Shown here: positions 45,225 to 53,591 of the stretch, one piece after another | Layout of the letters: each line of letters begins with the position of its first letter | Numbering within the stretch: the first letter of the stretch is position 1 | Assembly: GCF_965237655.1 (NCBI RefSeq) | Contig: NZ_CBDEGB010000002.1 | Location: 1 to 64,000 of the forward strand | Reading direction: 5' to 3' | DNA: 64,000 nt | Source of the DNA: Poriferisodalis sp965237655 | GTDB lineage: Bacteria > Actinomycetota > Acidimicrobiia > Acidimicrobiales > Poriferisodalaceae | Translations under genes and position numbers: made by a program | Notes under the pieces: generated by a model | The model's database searches: none | What the model saw: only the letters and a program-made list of their open reading frames with translations | Told to the model about the DNA's origin: nothing

Positions 45225-45270
45225 GCCGCTCATTTGGCAGAGTTTGCCAACACCGCGGTATGATGCGTGT

Positions 45271-45552
45271 GTGGCAACGATGAACGTGTCGCTTCCGGTG
45301 GAACTCAAGGCGTTCGCCGACGGCCAGGTGAACTGCGGCCGGTATGGCTCGACGAGCGAGTACGTCCGCGAGCTGATCCGCCGCGACCAGGATCGGTCAC
45401 GCTTGCGTGAGTTGCTGCTTGATGGTGCTGCAGGGCCAATCGTGGGACGGGCTGACGAGGAATACTTCGCCTCACTGCGAGATCGAGTTCGTGAGGCCGC
45501 CAACTCGAACTACCCGCCTGCCGCAGGACCAGTCGCCGACGCCACTGTGTAG
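45271..45552 (+). CDS. parD: ParD-like ribbon-helix-helix antitoxin
   Basis: 93 residues from GTG 45271 (ATG at 45280 equally possible). MNVSLPVELKAFADGQV plus YGSTSEYVRELIRRDQ is the CC2985/ParD antitoxin pattern. The C-terminal half is acidic and would bind the toxin gene product encoded 12 bases downstream. Confidence 0.85.
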   Translation: MATMNVSLPVELKAFADGQVNCGRYGSTSEYVRELIRRDQDRSRLRELLLDGAAGPIVGRADEEYFASLRDRVREAANSNYPPAAGPVADATV

Positions 45553-45564
45553 ACCTCGCCGACG

Positions 45565-45894
45565 ATGGCAAAGGCGGTCGAACTCAACGCTGCCGCAGCG
45601 CGGGATATTGGGTTTGCTGTTGACTACTACGCAATCGAGGCTGGCGCGAGCGTGGCTCACCGCTTCATCTCGGAACTCGACCAAGCGTTCGACTACCTCA
45701 GCAGCCATCCGCTGTCCGGCTCAACGCGGTGGGCTCATGAGCTGGGGATTCCCGAACTCCGGAGTTGGTCGCTCCAGCGTTTCCCGTATGTCGTGTTCTA
45801 CGTCGACAGACCATCTTTCGTCGACGTGTGGCGGGTCCTTCACGCCAGACGCGACCTTCCCGCCTCGCTCGCGCCGTCTGGCGGAGGCAGGTGA
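45565..45894 (+). CDS. parE: ParE/RelE-family toxin
   Basis: 109 residues. N-terminal ELNAAAARDIGFAVDYYAIEAG and C-terminal FPYVVFYVDRPSFVDVWRVLHARRD are the RelE/ParE-superfamily beta-rich pattern. Members either poison gyrase (ParE) or cleave mRNA (RelE). The ParD-type partner favours ParE. Length and the ending RRDL resemble typical members. Confidence 0.85.
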   Translation: MAKAVELNAAAARDIGFAVDYYAIEAGASVAHRFISELDQAFDYLSSHPLSGSTRWAHELGIPELRSWSLQRFPYVVFYVDRPSFVDVWRVLHARRDLPASLAPSGGGR

Positions 45895-45932
45895 AGGTGA
45901 GCGATCTGGCAGAACCCTGTTGTACCGCAATC

Positions 45933-46220
45933 TCACCTCGGTCGGGCCACTATGCGAACGTCGGCGTAGAGAGCGTCAGCGATCCGCTGCAGGGTTCGTG
46001 CCGTGGGGCTCGTTGCACCGCGTTCGATCCGGCTGATGTCAGCTTGGTTCACACCGCAGCGCTCAGCCAACTGGGCCTGGGTCAGGCCATGTTTCTCGCG
46101 CAGTTCCACGACCTGTATGGCGATGTTGTACGCCTGCGCAAGCACCTCGCTGTGCGCTGCTGCGCCTGGCTCAACGCGCTCTCGGCGCGCAGCGACCACT
46201 TCGTCGTAGGCGCGTGTCAT
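45933..46220 (-). CDS. XRE-family helix-turn-helix regulator (HigA-like), without an adjacent toxin
   Basis: 95 residues. The HTH_3 domain covers LREKHGLTQAQLAERCGVNQ through ISRIERGATSPTARTLQRI, near residues 40-80. Such small proteins are often HigA-type antitoxins, but the gene upstream (on its own strand) is the tRNA, and the downstream neighbour parE is convergent, so no partner is visible. It may regulate parDE or be an orphan antitoxin. Its promoter region faces that of the tRNA. Confidence 0.8.
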   Translation of the reverse strand: MTRAYDEVVAARRERVEPGAAAHSEVLAQAYNIAIQVVELREKHGLTQAQLAERCGVNQADISRIERGATSPTARTLQRIADALYADVRIVARPR

Positions 46221-46292
46221 CGGACATCACCTCGCAACTGCTCAGTTTATGGCTAATTCACCATAGACAAAGCGCGCAGGAAGTTCATGGCC

Positions 46293-46322
46293 TTGCTGGT
46301 TTCGGGAGGCCGCTGGTAGTGT
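46293..46322 (+). promoter_or_regulatory. Putative promoter of the initiator tRNA
   Basis: TTGCTG (46293-46298) and TAGTGT (46317-46322) are spaced 18 bases apart and end 12 bases before the tRNA 5' end, a fitting distance. Weak consensus; assigned by position. Confidence 0.4.
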
Positions 46323-46334
46323 GGCTGCTCTCGC

Positions 46335-46411
46335 CGCGGGGTGGAGCAGTCTGGAAGCTCGTCGGGCTCATAACCCGAAGGTCGCAGGTTCAAATCCTGC
46401 CCCCGCCACCA
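46335..46411 (+). tRNA. Initiator tRNA-fMet (anticodon CAU)
   Basis: A 77-base cloverleaf: acceptor CGCGGGG/CCCCGCC with unpaired C1 and C72, D-stem GAGC/GCTC with A11-U24, anticodon stem TCGGG/CCCGA with three consecutive G-C pairs next to loop CTCATAA, T-arm GCAGG/CCTGC, discriminator A, and CCA encoded at 46409-46411. Unpaired 1-72 and the three G-C pairs are initiator hallmarks. It marks the boundary between core genes and the mobile region. Confidence 0.97.
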
Positions 46412-46418
46412 AGAAGTT

Positions 46419-46551
46419 GTTGGCCAATATTTGTATTTTTGTTGGCCAGTATCCATGAAATCGGGCCGTTTCGGCCCGTTTTTGCGCGTTCTGGCGGGTG
46501 TTGAACCGCTCAACCGCGCCGAGTGGGGCAACTCGCGTGACGCGTGTCTTG
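46419..46551. repeat. 133-bp exact direct repeat, left copy (3' of the tRNA)
   Basis: Identical base for base, by my reading, to 63101-63233. It starts 7 bases after the tRNA CCA and ends next to the IS3-like element. The identity stops sharply at both ends. It contains the tRNA terminator. Could be a remnant of an att-type duplication, or of recombination between repeats. Confidence 0.9.
46462..46483 (+). terminator. Intrinsic terminator of the initiator tRNA
   Basis: CGGGCCG-TTT-CGGCCCG followed by TTTTT. A perfect 7-bp stem with a U-tract. It lies within the 133-bp sequence duplicated at 63101-63233, and a related stem with compensating changes occurs in the repeat copy near 48530. Confidence 0.88.
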
Positions 46552-46591
46552 GTGACGTGTGTCTGACTTAATGTCGCTTTTTTGGGTGGGT

Positions 46592-47677
46592 TTAGCCGGC
46601 ATGGTCGGGTTCTTGTGATTGTCGGTTGTGATGGTATGCGATGCGTTGTTCGCGTGCGCGGTCGAGGCCGTGGCGTCGGGCTGCGCGCACCGTGTCGGCG
46701 TGGCCGTTGTGTTCCTGGTCGGGGGTGAGGTAGCCGATGCCGGCGTGAAGGCGGACGGTGTTGTAGTGGTTGCGCTGGTGTTCGAGCTCGGCGCGCAGCA
46801 CGTCGATGTCGCTGATCAGCTCCAGGTGGGGCTGCTCGATTTTGAGGTGCCCGAACTGGCTCTGGGTCCAGGCTTGGTCGGTGGGTGTGCCGGGCCGGCG
46901 GTAGTGGGTGGCGAGCCAGCACAGGGCCATGAACTCCCGTGTCGATCCCGAGGCCGTCTGGGGGCCGTTGTCGCACAGCACGAGCAGCACCGGGATGTCG
47001 TCGCTGTCGGGGTCCCATCTCAGTGCGTCGGGGTTGCGCTCGTCGATGACGTCTTCGATGCCCTCCCAGCGCAGGGCCCGGCCGAACACGGCCTGGACCT
47101 CGATGCTGGTCTCGTCCCGGGAGGTGATGTCGGCGATCGGTTTGCGCGAGATCACGTCGCAGATCACTGTCGTGGCTGCCTGGGCGCGCGGCCAGTGGGT
47201 CGTGTCGCAGGTCCAGATCCGGTTCGGGGCCGACTCGGCCCACGCCGGCCACGGCCGCCGGGCAACGCGCGGGCTGCGCTTGGGGCCGCGAAAGCGCAGG
47301 TCACGGCGTTCCAGCACACGCCGCACCGTGGACGGGTCGGCCCAGAAGCGGCCCAGCCACGACCCGCGGTGGGCGAGCTTGCGATGCGACCGGTCGATGT
47401 CGGCCCATTCGTCGAACACCGCCACGATCTCGTCTTCCTCGTGCGGGGTCAGCCCATGGGACGGGTTCCCGCCCGGCGCTGAGCCGTCGAGGCCCGAGCC
47501 GTCGGCGACACAGCGCCGCCACCGCTGGACCCGACGCACCGACAGCTCCAAGCCCCCGCATGCAGCACCGGTGCTCCATCCCGCGGCCTCAGCGCGCCCG
47601 ACCAGGCCCAGCAGTGCTGCCTTGTCGGCCGCGTCCACCCTGGCAGGGACCCGGCCGCTCAGCCCCAATGCCCTTTT
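46592..47677 (-). CDS. IS3-family transposase OrfB with catalytic Glu replaced by Gln
   Basis: The OrfB domain extends from about 47677 to 46592 (~360 residues); the frame is open further upstream. Seen: HTH segment AAGWSTGAACGGLELSVRRV, then the DDE core: Asp in IWTCDTTHW, Asp in LCDNGPQTASG, and TDQAWTQSQFGHLKIE where relatives have AWIES.FGHxK. The third catalytic acid (Glu) is therefore Gln here. The C-terminus HYNTVRLHAGIGYLTPD is typical. If the reading is right the enzyme should not transpose by itself. Confidence 0.8.
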   Translation of the reverse strand, partial: KRALGLSGRVPARVDAADKAALLGLVGRAEAAGWSTGAACGGLELSVRRVQRWRRCVADGSGLDGSAPGGNPSHGLTPHEEDEIVAVFDEWADIDRSHRKLAHRGSWLGRFWADPSTVRRVLERRDLRFRGPKRSPRVARRPWPAWAESAPNRIWTCDTTHWPRAQAATTVICDVISRKPIADITSRDETSIEVQAVFGRALRWEGIEDVIDERNPDALRWDPDSDDIPVLLVLCDNGPQTASGSTREFMALCWLATHYRRPGTPTDQAWTQSQFGHLKIEQPHLELISDIDVLRAELEHQRNHYNTVRLHAGIGYLTPDQEHNGHADTVRAARRHGLDRAREQRIAYHHNRQSQEPDHAG

Positions 47678-47985
47678 CCCTCCAACAGCGTCAGCCGCAC
47701 CGCCATCTCCGCCAACGCCGCACGAAGACGCTCCGCCTCGGCCCGAGCCTGTTCCAGCTCCACATCGCGCACCGAGTCCCGACGCCCAGGACGCGACGCC
47801 GCCAACGCATCGAGCGCGCCCTGCCGGGCGACCTCGCGCAGCTTCGCGATCGTCGAGCGATCCACCCCGGCACTCCCGGCCGCCTCCGCGACCGTGATCT
47901 CCCCGCGCACGAGCTGCATCCAGATCTCGTACTTCTCCTGCGGCGCCAAAAACCGCTTCCTCTTCTTGGCAGGCTGATAGCTCAA
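47659..47985 (-). CDS. IS3-family transposase OrfA (helix-turn-helix)
   Basis: 108 residues. N-terminal MSYQPAKKRKRFLAPQEKYE then AEAAGSAGVDRSTIAKLRE is a transposase_8-type HTH, followed by a leucine-rich helix (VELEQARAEAERLRAALAEM) for dimerisation. Near its end the bases GGAAAAGGG could support a -1 frameshift into the orfB frame, the usual IS3 route to the OrfAB fusion. GGCCC-rich leader precedes the ATG. Confidence 0.8.
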   Translation of the reverse strand: MSYQPAKKRKRFLAPQEKYEIWMQLVRGEITVAEAAGSAGVDRSTIAKLREVARQGALDALAASRPGRRDSVRDVELEQARAEAERLRAALAEMAVRLTLLEGKGHWG

Positions 47986-48225
47986 CGGGCCTCCTCAAGG
48001 CTCGATCGAGAACCCTCCCATGCTGGCTGAAAACAACCCCAAACAACGACACGAAATCAGCCTCAACACAAATTGAAGGATGGCCCATTCTGGACGACTT
48101 CGAGCAGACCTTGGCGGGACACGGCCTTCCGAGCGCCACTGAACGCCGCACAGCCGCCATTGAGACGACTCGCAACCCAGCCGAACTCCAACGTCACGAC
48201 TCGGAGACAGCAGCCCAGCCAAAGA

Positions 48226-48701
48226 ACTCATAACCCTGGCCGCCGCGGAAGCGCTCAGAACCCCCGAAAACGGCCATTTCGACCCCAAGACGGCCTCCGA
48301 AACGCGCAATTGTGCACTTCCTGCTCCGCGTCGGAGCGCCTCGCGACGGTCTGACCAGGGGTTTTGCCCCTTCGCGACCAATGTGGAGATTCGCTCGATT
48401 TCGTGTGGAGATTCACGGGTCGGCTAGGATTTACCACCTCTGACCTGGGCCAACGCGACTGGCCAACATCCCACTAAGGGATGTTGGCCAGTACCCGATA
48501 TGGACGTTGGCCAGTATCGATGAAGTCGGGCCTGTCGGGCCCGATTTTGTGCGTTGGGGCGGGTGTTGAGCCGTTCGTGCGCGCCGAGTGGGTCAGTTCG
48601 CGTGACGCGTGACTTGCGTTGTCGGTGTGGGGACGCGAAGAGGCAGACGGCTCAGCGGCCGTCTGCCTCGTTCATGGCGTGTGAGGTGACTTAACCGGGC
48701 C
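48226..48701. repeat. ~475-bp dispersed repeat, copy A
   Basis: Matches 62844-63317 at high but incomplete identity, with the same order of landmarks: ACTCATAACCC at the start, two TGTGGAGATTC units, TTGGCCA repeats, the tRNA-type terminator stem near 48530, and a perfect 12-bp hairpin GAGGCAGACGGC/GCCGTCTGCCTC near 48650. No convincing protein gene lies in it. The 155 bases between the IS element and this repeat (48071-48225) show nothing I recognise. Confidence 0.8.
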
Positions 48702-48921
48702 TTGTGCGAGGTTCGGCAGCGCTGGGATCGTCGGTGTCGTTCTCGGGCGGGGTCGATGGTTCGGGCGTGCAGGAATCTGTGGACGCGTGCGTCTTGGGGC
48801 GTTCTCGGTTGCCAGCGCGTCTGGCTCTCTTGGCTTCCTTGACGGCTTGCTCTCGCTTGCGGGTGATGTCGAGGTTGCGGTGGACGATCCGAGCGAGGAC
48901 TGAGATCGCTCGGTGAATCAC
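48691..48921 (-). pseudogene. Possible C-terminal remnant of an unknown gene, cut by an IS3 element
   Basis: A minus-strand frame of 76 codons, basic then Pro/Glu/Asp-rich (MIHRAISVLARIVHR ... ENDTDDPSAAEPRTRPG). Its first codons lie inside the inverted-repeat end of the IS3 element that begins at 48914, so any original N-terminus is missing. No family recognised, and a shadow reading is possible. Confidence 0.3.
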
Positions 48922-48963
48922 ACCGGGTTTGGTGGAGGCTCTGTTCCTTGAGAGGATGGAGCG

Positions 48964-49284
48964 ATGCCAGGAAATGGGAGATATCCAGCCGAGCTGCGTG
49001 AGCGTGCGGTGAGAATGGTGCTCGACAACGAGCGCTGCTATGGGTCGCAGTGGGAGGCGATCTGCTCGGTCGCCGACAAGCTGGGCCCGACCCCGGAGAC
49101 GGTGCGGCTGTGGGTGCGCCGCGCTGAGATCGACGGCGGGACCCGGGCCGGGGTGACCTCAGCGGAGCGGGCTCGGATCAAAGAGCTCGAAGGCGAGAAC
49201 CGTGAGCTGCGCCGAGCGAACGAGATATTGAAGGCGGCGTCGGCTTTCTTCGGGGCGGAGCTCGACCGCCAGTCGAAGCGATAG
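48964..49284 (+). CDS. IS3-family transposase OrfA
   Basis: 106 residues: YPAELRERAVRMVLDNERCY, then LGPTPETVRLWVRRAEID (HTH) and a leucine-zipper-like helix ELEGENRELRRANEILKAAS, the classical IS3 OrfA layout. Followed by orfB in a different frame, overlapping at 49284. Confidence 0.92.
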   Translation: MPGNGRYPAELRERAVRMVLDNERCYGSQWEAICSVADKLGPTPETVRLWVRRAEIDGGTRAGVTSAERARIKELEGENRELRRANEILKAASAFFGAELDRQSKR

Positions 49285-49898
49285 TGGCGTTCATCGACGC
49301 CCATCGCGACCGGTTCGGGGTCGAGCCGATCTGCGCTGTGCTCGCCGAGCACGGCGTCGGGATCGCCCCGTCCACCTATTACGCAGCCAGGTGCCGGCCG
49401 CCGTCGGCGCGGGCGCAGCGCGACGCCTGGTTGTGCGGAGAGATCGCTCGTGTGCACCGGGACAATTACGACGCGTACGGGGCGGCCAAGGTGTGGGATC
49501 ACCTCAACCGCGTCGAGGGCATCACGGTGGCTCGCTGCACTGTGGAGCGGCTGATGCGCCAGCTGAGCCTCGAAGGGACCCGCCGAGGCGCCACGGTGCG
49601 CACCACCACCAGCGACCCCGACGCCTGCCGGCCCGCGGACCTGGTGAACCGGGATTTCACAGTGCCGGCCCCGAACCGGCTGTGGCTCGCCGATCTCACC
49701 TACGTGCGCACCCGCAGCGGCTGGGTGTACGTGTCGTTCATGATCGACGCCTATTCGCGCCGGGTCCTGGGCTGGCAGGCGTCGTGGTCGCTGCGCACCG
49801 AGCTGGCGCTCGATGCCTTGGAGATGGCCATCTCGGGGCGCCGCCGCGACGGCCACAGCATCGAGGAGGTGACTCATCACAGCGACCGCGGGTCGCAA

Positions 49899-51346
49899 GG
49901 CGGATTCAATCGGTCGTCGCAACACCTTGATGTGGAGGTGAGCGGTGAGCAGGCAGGCGGGGTGGTTGGTGACGCTGAGGGGGCGGCCGGCGATGAGGTC
50001 GCCGGGTCGGCCGCCGATCCGTCGGGATGTTGAGCGGGCGTTCTGGTGTGAGATCGCCAAGGGGCTCACGAGCGAGGATGCCGCGGTCGCGTGCGGTGTG
50101 TCGGGTCCTGTGGGGTCGCGCTGGTTCCGCGAGCGTGGTGGCATGCCGAGCATCGATCTGGGTCCGTCGTCGGGCCGGTATCTGTCGTTTCAGGAACGCG
50201 AGGAGATCGCTGTGCTGCGCGCGCAAGGCCGCGGGGTTCGGTCGATCGCACGCGTGATCGGACGGTCGCCGTCGACGGTCTCTCGTGAGCTGCGCCGCAA
50301 CGCAGCCACCCGCGGCGGCAAGCTCGAGTACCGGGCCGGTGTCGCTCAGTGGAAAGCGGAGCTGGCCGCCCGGCGTCCCAAGACTGCGAAACTGGTCGCC
50401 GATGAACGGCTCCGCGATTATGTCCAGGACCGGCTCGCTGGCGTGGTTCACAGCGCCGATGGGGCGGTGGTCGGTCCGCCGACAGCGACGTGGAAGGGGC
50501 GCAACCGGCCTCGTCGGCAGGACCGAGTGTGGGCTACAGCGTGGAGCCCAGAGCAGATCTCGAACCGGCTGCGGGTCGACTTTCCCGCCGATGAGACGAT
50601 GAGGATCTCTCCCGAGGCGATCTACCAGGCGCTCTATGTCGAGAGCCGCGGCGCTCTCAAGCGCGAACTGGTGGCTTGCCTGCGCACCGGGCGTGCGCTG
50701 CGGGTTCCTCGTGCCCGCGCGCAACAGCGCGCCAGCGGCCATGTCACCGATGAGGCCATGATCAGCGAGCGGCCGCCCGAAGCCGACGATCGGGCCGTGC
50801 CCGGGCATTGGGAAGGCGACTTGATCATCGGCGTCGGCAGGTCCGCTATCGGCACCGTTGTGGAGCGAACGACCAGATTCACCGTGCTCGTGCACCTGCC
50901 GCGCAAGGAGGGCTGGGGCACCCAGGAACCCGTCAAGAACGGGCCCGCTCTGGGCGGCTACGGCGCCGAGTCGATGCGTGAGGCACTAGCGACGAGCTTC
51001 GCGTCGATGCCCGATCAGCTGCGACGGTCGCTCACCTGGGATCGCGGCAAAGAGCTCGCCCAGCACGCCCAGCTCACGATCGACACCGGCCTCGCCGTGT
51101 TCTTCGCCGACCCCCACAGCCCCTGGCAGCGCGGCACCAACGAGAACACCAACGGACTGCTGCGCCAGTACTTCCCCAAAGGCACCGACCTCTCCCGATG
51201 GAGCAGCGAAGAGCTCGAAGCAGTAGCCGCGATCATCAACTCCCGGCCACGCAAGAACCTCGGCTGGCGCACACCCGCCGAAACCCTCAACGAACACCTA
51301 CGCTCCCTCCAACAAACCAGTGTTGCGACGACCGATTGAATCCGGT
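49899..51346. mobile_element. Complete IS30-family element with 3-bp target duplication
   Basis: 1,448 bp. Near-terminal inverted repeats GGATTCAATCGGTCGTCG begin at 49902 and end at 51343 in inverted form. The target triplet CAA is duplicated at 49896-49898 and 51347-51349; deletion of the element plus one CAA restores the interrupted IS3 transposase. Looks recent and potentially active. Confidence 0.95.
49945..51339 (+). CDS. IS30-family transposase
   Basis: 464 residues. Seen: N-terminal HTH regions (LTSEDAAVACGVSGPVGSRW; YLSFQEREEIAVLRAQG with SPSTVSRELRRN), and the DDE core with Asp in HWEGDLIIGVG, Asp in LTWDRGKELAQH and Glu in QRGTNENTNGLLRQYFPKG. Complete, ending 7 bases before the right end of the element. 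Confidence 0.95.
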   Translation: MSRQAGWLVTLRGRPAMRSPGRPPIRRDVERAFWCEIAKGLTSEDAAVACGVSGPVGSRWFRERGGMPSIDLGPSSGRYLSFQEREEIAVLRAQGRGVRSIARVIGRSPSTVSRELRRNAATRGGKLEYRAGVAQWKAELAARRPKTAKLVADERLRDYVQDRLAGVVHSADGAVVGPPTATWKGRNRPRRQDRVWATAWSPEQISNRLRVDFPADETMRISPEAIYQALYVESRGALKRELVACLRTGRALRVPRARAQQRASGHVTDEAMISERPPEADDRAVPGHWEGDLIIGVGRSAIGTVVERTTRFTVLVHLPRKEGWGTQEPVKNGPALGGYGAESMREALATSFASMPDQLRRSLTWDRGKELAQHAQLTIDTGLAVFFADPHSPWQRGTNENTNGLLRQYFPKGTDLSRWSSEELEAVAAIINSRPRKNLGWRTPAETLNEHLRSLQQTSVATTD

Positions 51347-51698
51347 CAATATCTTTCCATTCGCTACAGCCAGCGCCTCGACGACAACGACATCGTCGCC
51401 TCGGTCGGAACCCGAGGCGATTCCTATGACAACGCCATGATCGAGAGCTTCAACGGCCTGTTCAAATGGGAGCTCGTCTACCCCCGGGGACCGTGGCAAG
51501 GACTGCGCGACGTCGAGTTCGCCACCCTCGAATACGTCGACTGGTACAACCACCGACGCAGCCACAGCGCCCTGCTGCCCGGCCGCGGCAGCTACACCAC
51601 CCCCGCCGAACACGAAACCGCCTACTACCGTCAAACCGTCACAGCCACCCCGGCCGTGACTCAACAACCCGAGTCTCTACTGAACCCGGGGTGATTCA

Positions 51699-51796
51699 AC
51701 GAGGAGCTCAAGGCCGCTTTGGGCGAAGCCCATGTGGAGTTGCGGGTGTGGAGGAAAGGGGCGGAGTATCTCCCCCCGTCGAGGACCTCGAGATGA
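51699..51796 (+). pseudogene. OrfA remnant of a third IS3-family element
   Basis: About 32 codons (EELKAALGEAHVELRVWRK... ending PPSRTSR) that match the C-terminal helix region of IS3 OrfA proteins. The N-terminal HTH part is missing: the neighbouring IS3 element begins exactly here. Its TGA overlaps the orfB ATG at 51793 (ATGA). Confidence 0.65.
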
Positions 51797-52719
51797 TCCG
51801 CACTGGCGCGGGCATGCCCATCACGAGGTTCGCGGCTCTCATCGGCGTGCCCCGGCGGACCTATCAGCACCGGTTGGCCAAGCATCGCGCCGGTGACCCG
51901 CCCAAGGGGCCGTGGCCGGCGCCGGTCGTGGACCGGATCGAGCCGGCGGTCGCGAAGCTGGCCGCGGAGTGGCCGGCTTGGGGGCATCGCAAGATATGGG
52001 CGATGGGCCGCCATGCCGGCTGGGAGTTCGGGTCCCAATCATCGGCCGGACGGGCAATGGCCCGCCGGGGGCTGCTGGGGCCGGTCCGCTGCCAGGCCGA
52101 GCGTCGCCAGCTGGCCAAGGCCCGCAGAGCTGTCTTCGCTGACGTCCCGTCGAGACCGAACCGGGTATGGCAGGCTGATTTCTCCGAGTTCGAGACCGGA
52201 ACCGAGGGCACCCGCCAGCTCGGCGGCGTGGTCGACTACGTCTCCAAGCTCGTGTTGGCCTGCCCGGTGACCGCGACCCAGACCGCTGGGGACCTGTGCG
52301 CCGCATTCGACGCTGCCGAGGCCCGCGCCGGCGAGCTGCTGGGACATCAGCTCGTCGAGGACTGCACCGACGGCGACACCGGCGAGATCACCCCGATCGT
52401 GATCGTGACCGACAACGGCCCGGCCACCAAATCAGCAGCCGTCGCCCGCTGGTTCGCCGCCCGGCCTCACATCGCGCACGTGCGGACCCGGCACCGGTCG
52501 CCCCACACCAACGGAGTGATCGAGCGCTGGTTCGAAGCGCTGAAATACGAACGGCTCTACCGCCACGACATCGCCACCGGCATCGACCTCACCACCCACA
52601 TCACCGACTTCATCGACGAATACAACCGCATCCGACCCCACGAGAGCCTCGACTGGGCCCGCCCCCTCGACGCACACCAGCAAACCCCCGACACTCAAAC
52701 CAAGACCCCCGAAATCTGA
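51793..52719 (+). CDS. IS3-family transposase OrfB (element missing its orfA start)
   Basis: 308 residues from ATG 51793. HTH-like MPITRFAALIGVPRRTYQHR, then the rve core with Asp in WQADFSEFETG, Asp in VTDNGPATKSA and Glu in NGVIERWFEALKYERLY, and the tail YNRIRPHESLDWARP. The catalytic triad is complete, but without OrfA the element is probably not autonomous. The right end is near 52740 (CTTGACACGGGACA); no partner inverted repeat survives on the left. Confidence 0.85.
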   Translation: MIRTGAGMPITRFAALIGVPRRTYQHRLAKHRAGDPPKGPWPAPVVDRIEPAVAKLAAEWPAWGHRKIWAMGRHAGWEFGSQSSAGRAMARRGLLGPVRCQAERRQLAKARRAVFADVPSRPNRVWQADFSEFETGTEGTRQLGGVVDYVSKLVLACPVTATQTAGDLCAAFDAAEARAGELLGHQLVEDCTDGDTGEITPIVIVTDNGPATKSAAVARWFAARPHIAHVRTRHRSPHTNGVIERWFEALKYERLYRHDIATGIDLTTHITDFIDEYNRIRPHESLDWARPLDAHQQTPDTQTKTPEI

Positions 52720-52942
52720 GCAAGAAACTTGACACGGGACAACCACGGTCATCCTCGGCTGTTTCACATCAACCCGCTTGTCCTGATCGATGAAGTGCGC
52801 CCCCACCCGAACGCCCCGCTCGATGACATGTGCGCCAAGATCAATGGTCTGCACTCAAAGGCCCTGAGCGCGCGACAGAACTGGCAATCCATCCAGATTC
52901 GCCAATCAGAGCTTCGGACGCTGCTGTGACCTGTGGGTCGTG

Positions 52943-53437
52943 TCAGATCAGGCGCGCCTTGAGTGTCTCGAACTCGGTTTCGCTGAGGGCTCCGGATTCG
53001 CGCAGCTCTGCCAGTTTCTTGATCTCATCGGCTGCTGAAGCCGTTGCGTTGGGAGCGTCGTTGGAGATGAAGCTGCGTTGATTTTGGGTGATGGCGCTCT
53101 CGATTGCGTTGATGAGAGGCTCGAAGCTCTTGAACTGTTTCTTCGTGACGACAATTGAGTTCTCGTCGCTCATCGCGTCGATGGTCTGCCGTCCGAGTTT
53201 GCTGCGCCGTTCGTTTCCGCCTGCGACGGTCAGCTGGACGAAGCCGTTGACCATGGCTCCCGGCGGCTTGACCTGAATCGCGGCGATCGAGCTGACGGGT
53301 ATGCGCTTGTTTCCCTTGCCTACGGTTGATCGCGCCAAGAAGCCCTTGCGTTGGATCGTCACGAAGGCTCCATCGAACAGCATGGTGCCGTTATGCCCGC
53401 GGGCGCTCATCTCGGTGCTGTCCGGGGTTTCCATCAC
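52943..53437 (-). CDS. DUF4429 / SHOCT domain protein
   Basis: 164 residues from the ATG at 53437; internal Met starts are possible. Residues ~18-110 (MLFDGAFVTIQRKGFLARS ... VSSIAAIQVKPPGAMVNGFVQ, quoted in part) match the PH-like DUF4429 pattern, and the C-terminal KKLAELRESGALSETEFETL is a SHOCT domain. Common in actinobacteria and their phages; function unknown. The bases between IS3 and this gene (52720-52942) hold only a short open frame (66 codons) with no recognisable family. Confidence 0.8.
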   Translation of the reverse strand: MMETPDSTEMSARGHNGTMLFDGAFVTIQRKGFLARSTVGKGNKRIPVSSIAAIQVKPPGAMVNGFVQLTVAGGNERRSKLGRQTIDAMSDENSIVVTKKQFKSFEPLINAIESAITQNQRSFISNDAPNATASAADEIKKLAELRESGALSETEFETLKARLI

Positions 53438-53591
53438 GATTGTTCCTCGTGAGCGTGACGCCGCAAGCTATCAGCCCGTAGATCGCGCAGAATTGTGATG
53501 GCGCCCGTCCGCTGATCGGCCCGACGAGTCTCATAGCCGGCGATTCGGCTCGTCTGAGTGCTGTGTGCCGCCCCACGACAGGTCGTCGTAG

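Larger units (their letters stand above)
46552..48070. mobile_element. IS3-family element with orfA/orfB on the minus strand
   Basis: Left and right ends form an imperfect inverted repeat: TGACTTAATGTCG at 46564 and its counterpart ending near 48059, possibly extended outward by about 11 bases on each side. The exact edge is uncertain; the left edge is placed where the 133-bp repeat stops. No target duplication found. It encodes a two-frame transposase of the IS3 type. Confidence 0.75.
49284..51694 (+). pseudogene. IS3-family transposase OrfB disrupted by IS30 insertion
   Basis: First part 49284-49898: HTH_21 region DNYDAYGAAKVWDHL, then the rve domain up to Asp (LWLADLTYVRTRSG) and HHSDRGSQ. 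Second part resumes at 51350: YLSIRYSQRLDDNDIVAS, DNAMIESFNGLFKWEL with the catalytic Glu, and VDWYNHRRSHSAL. Removing bases 49899-51349 restores GSQYLSIRY in frame, which pins the insertion exactly. All three catalytic acids are otherwise present. Confidence 0.93.
48914..51698. mobile_element. IS3-family element split by an IS30 element
   Basis: Ends are inverted repeats starting TGAATCACACCGGGTTTGG on the left (48914) and, reverse-complemented, TGAATCACCCCGGGTTCAG on the right (ending 51698). Without the inserted IS30 element and one target copy it would be about 1.33 kb, standard for IS3. Flanking triplets differ (CGG and ACG), so no target duplication is seen and the outer flanks have probably rearranged. 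Confidence 0.88.

Noticed and set aside
45271..46220. Reading parDE and the XRE gene as one three-component toxin-antitoxin operon
   Set aside because: The XRE gene is on the opposite strand, convergent with parE, so they are not cotranscribed.
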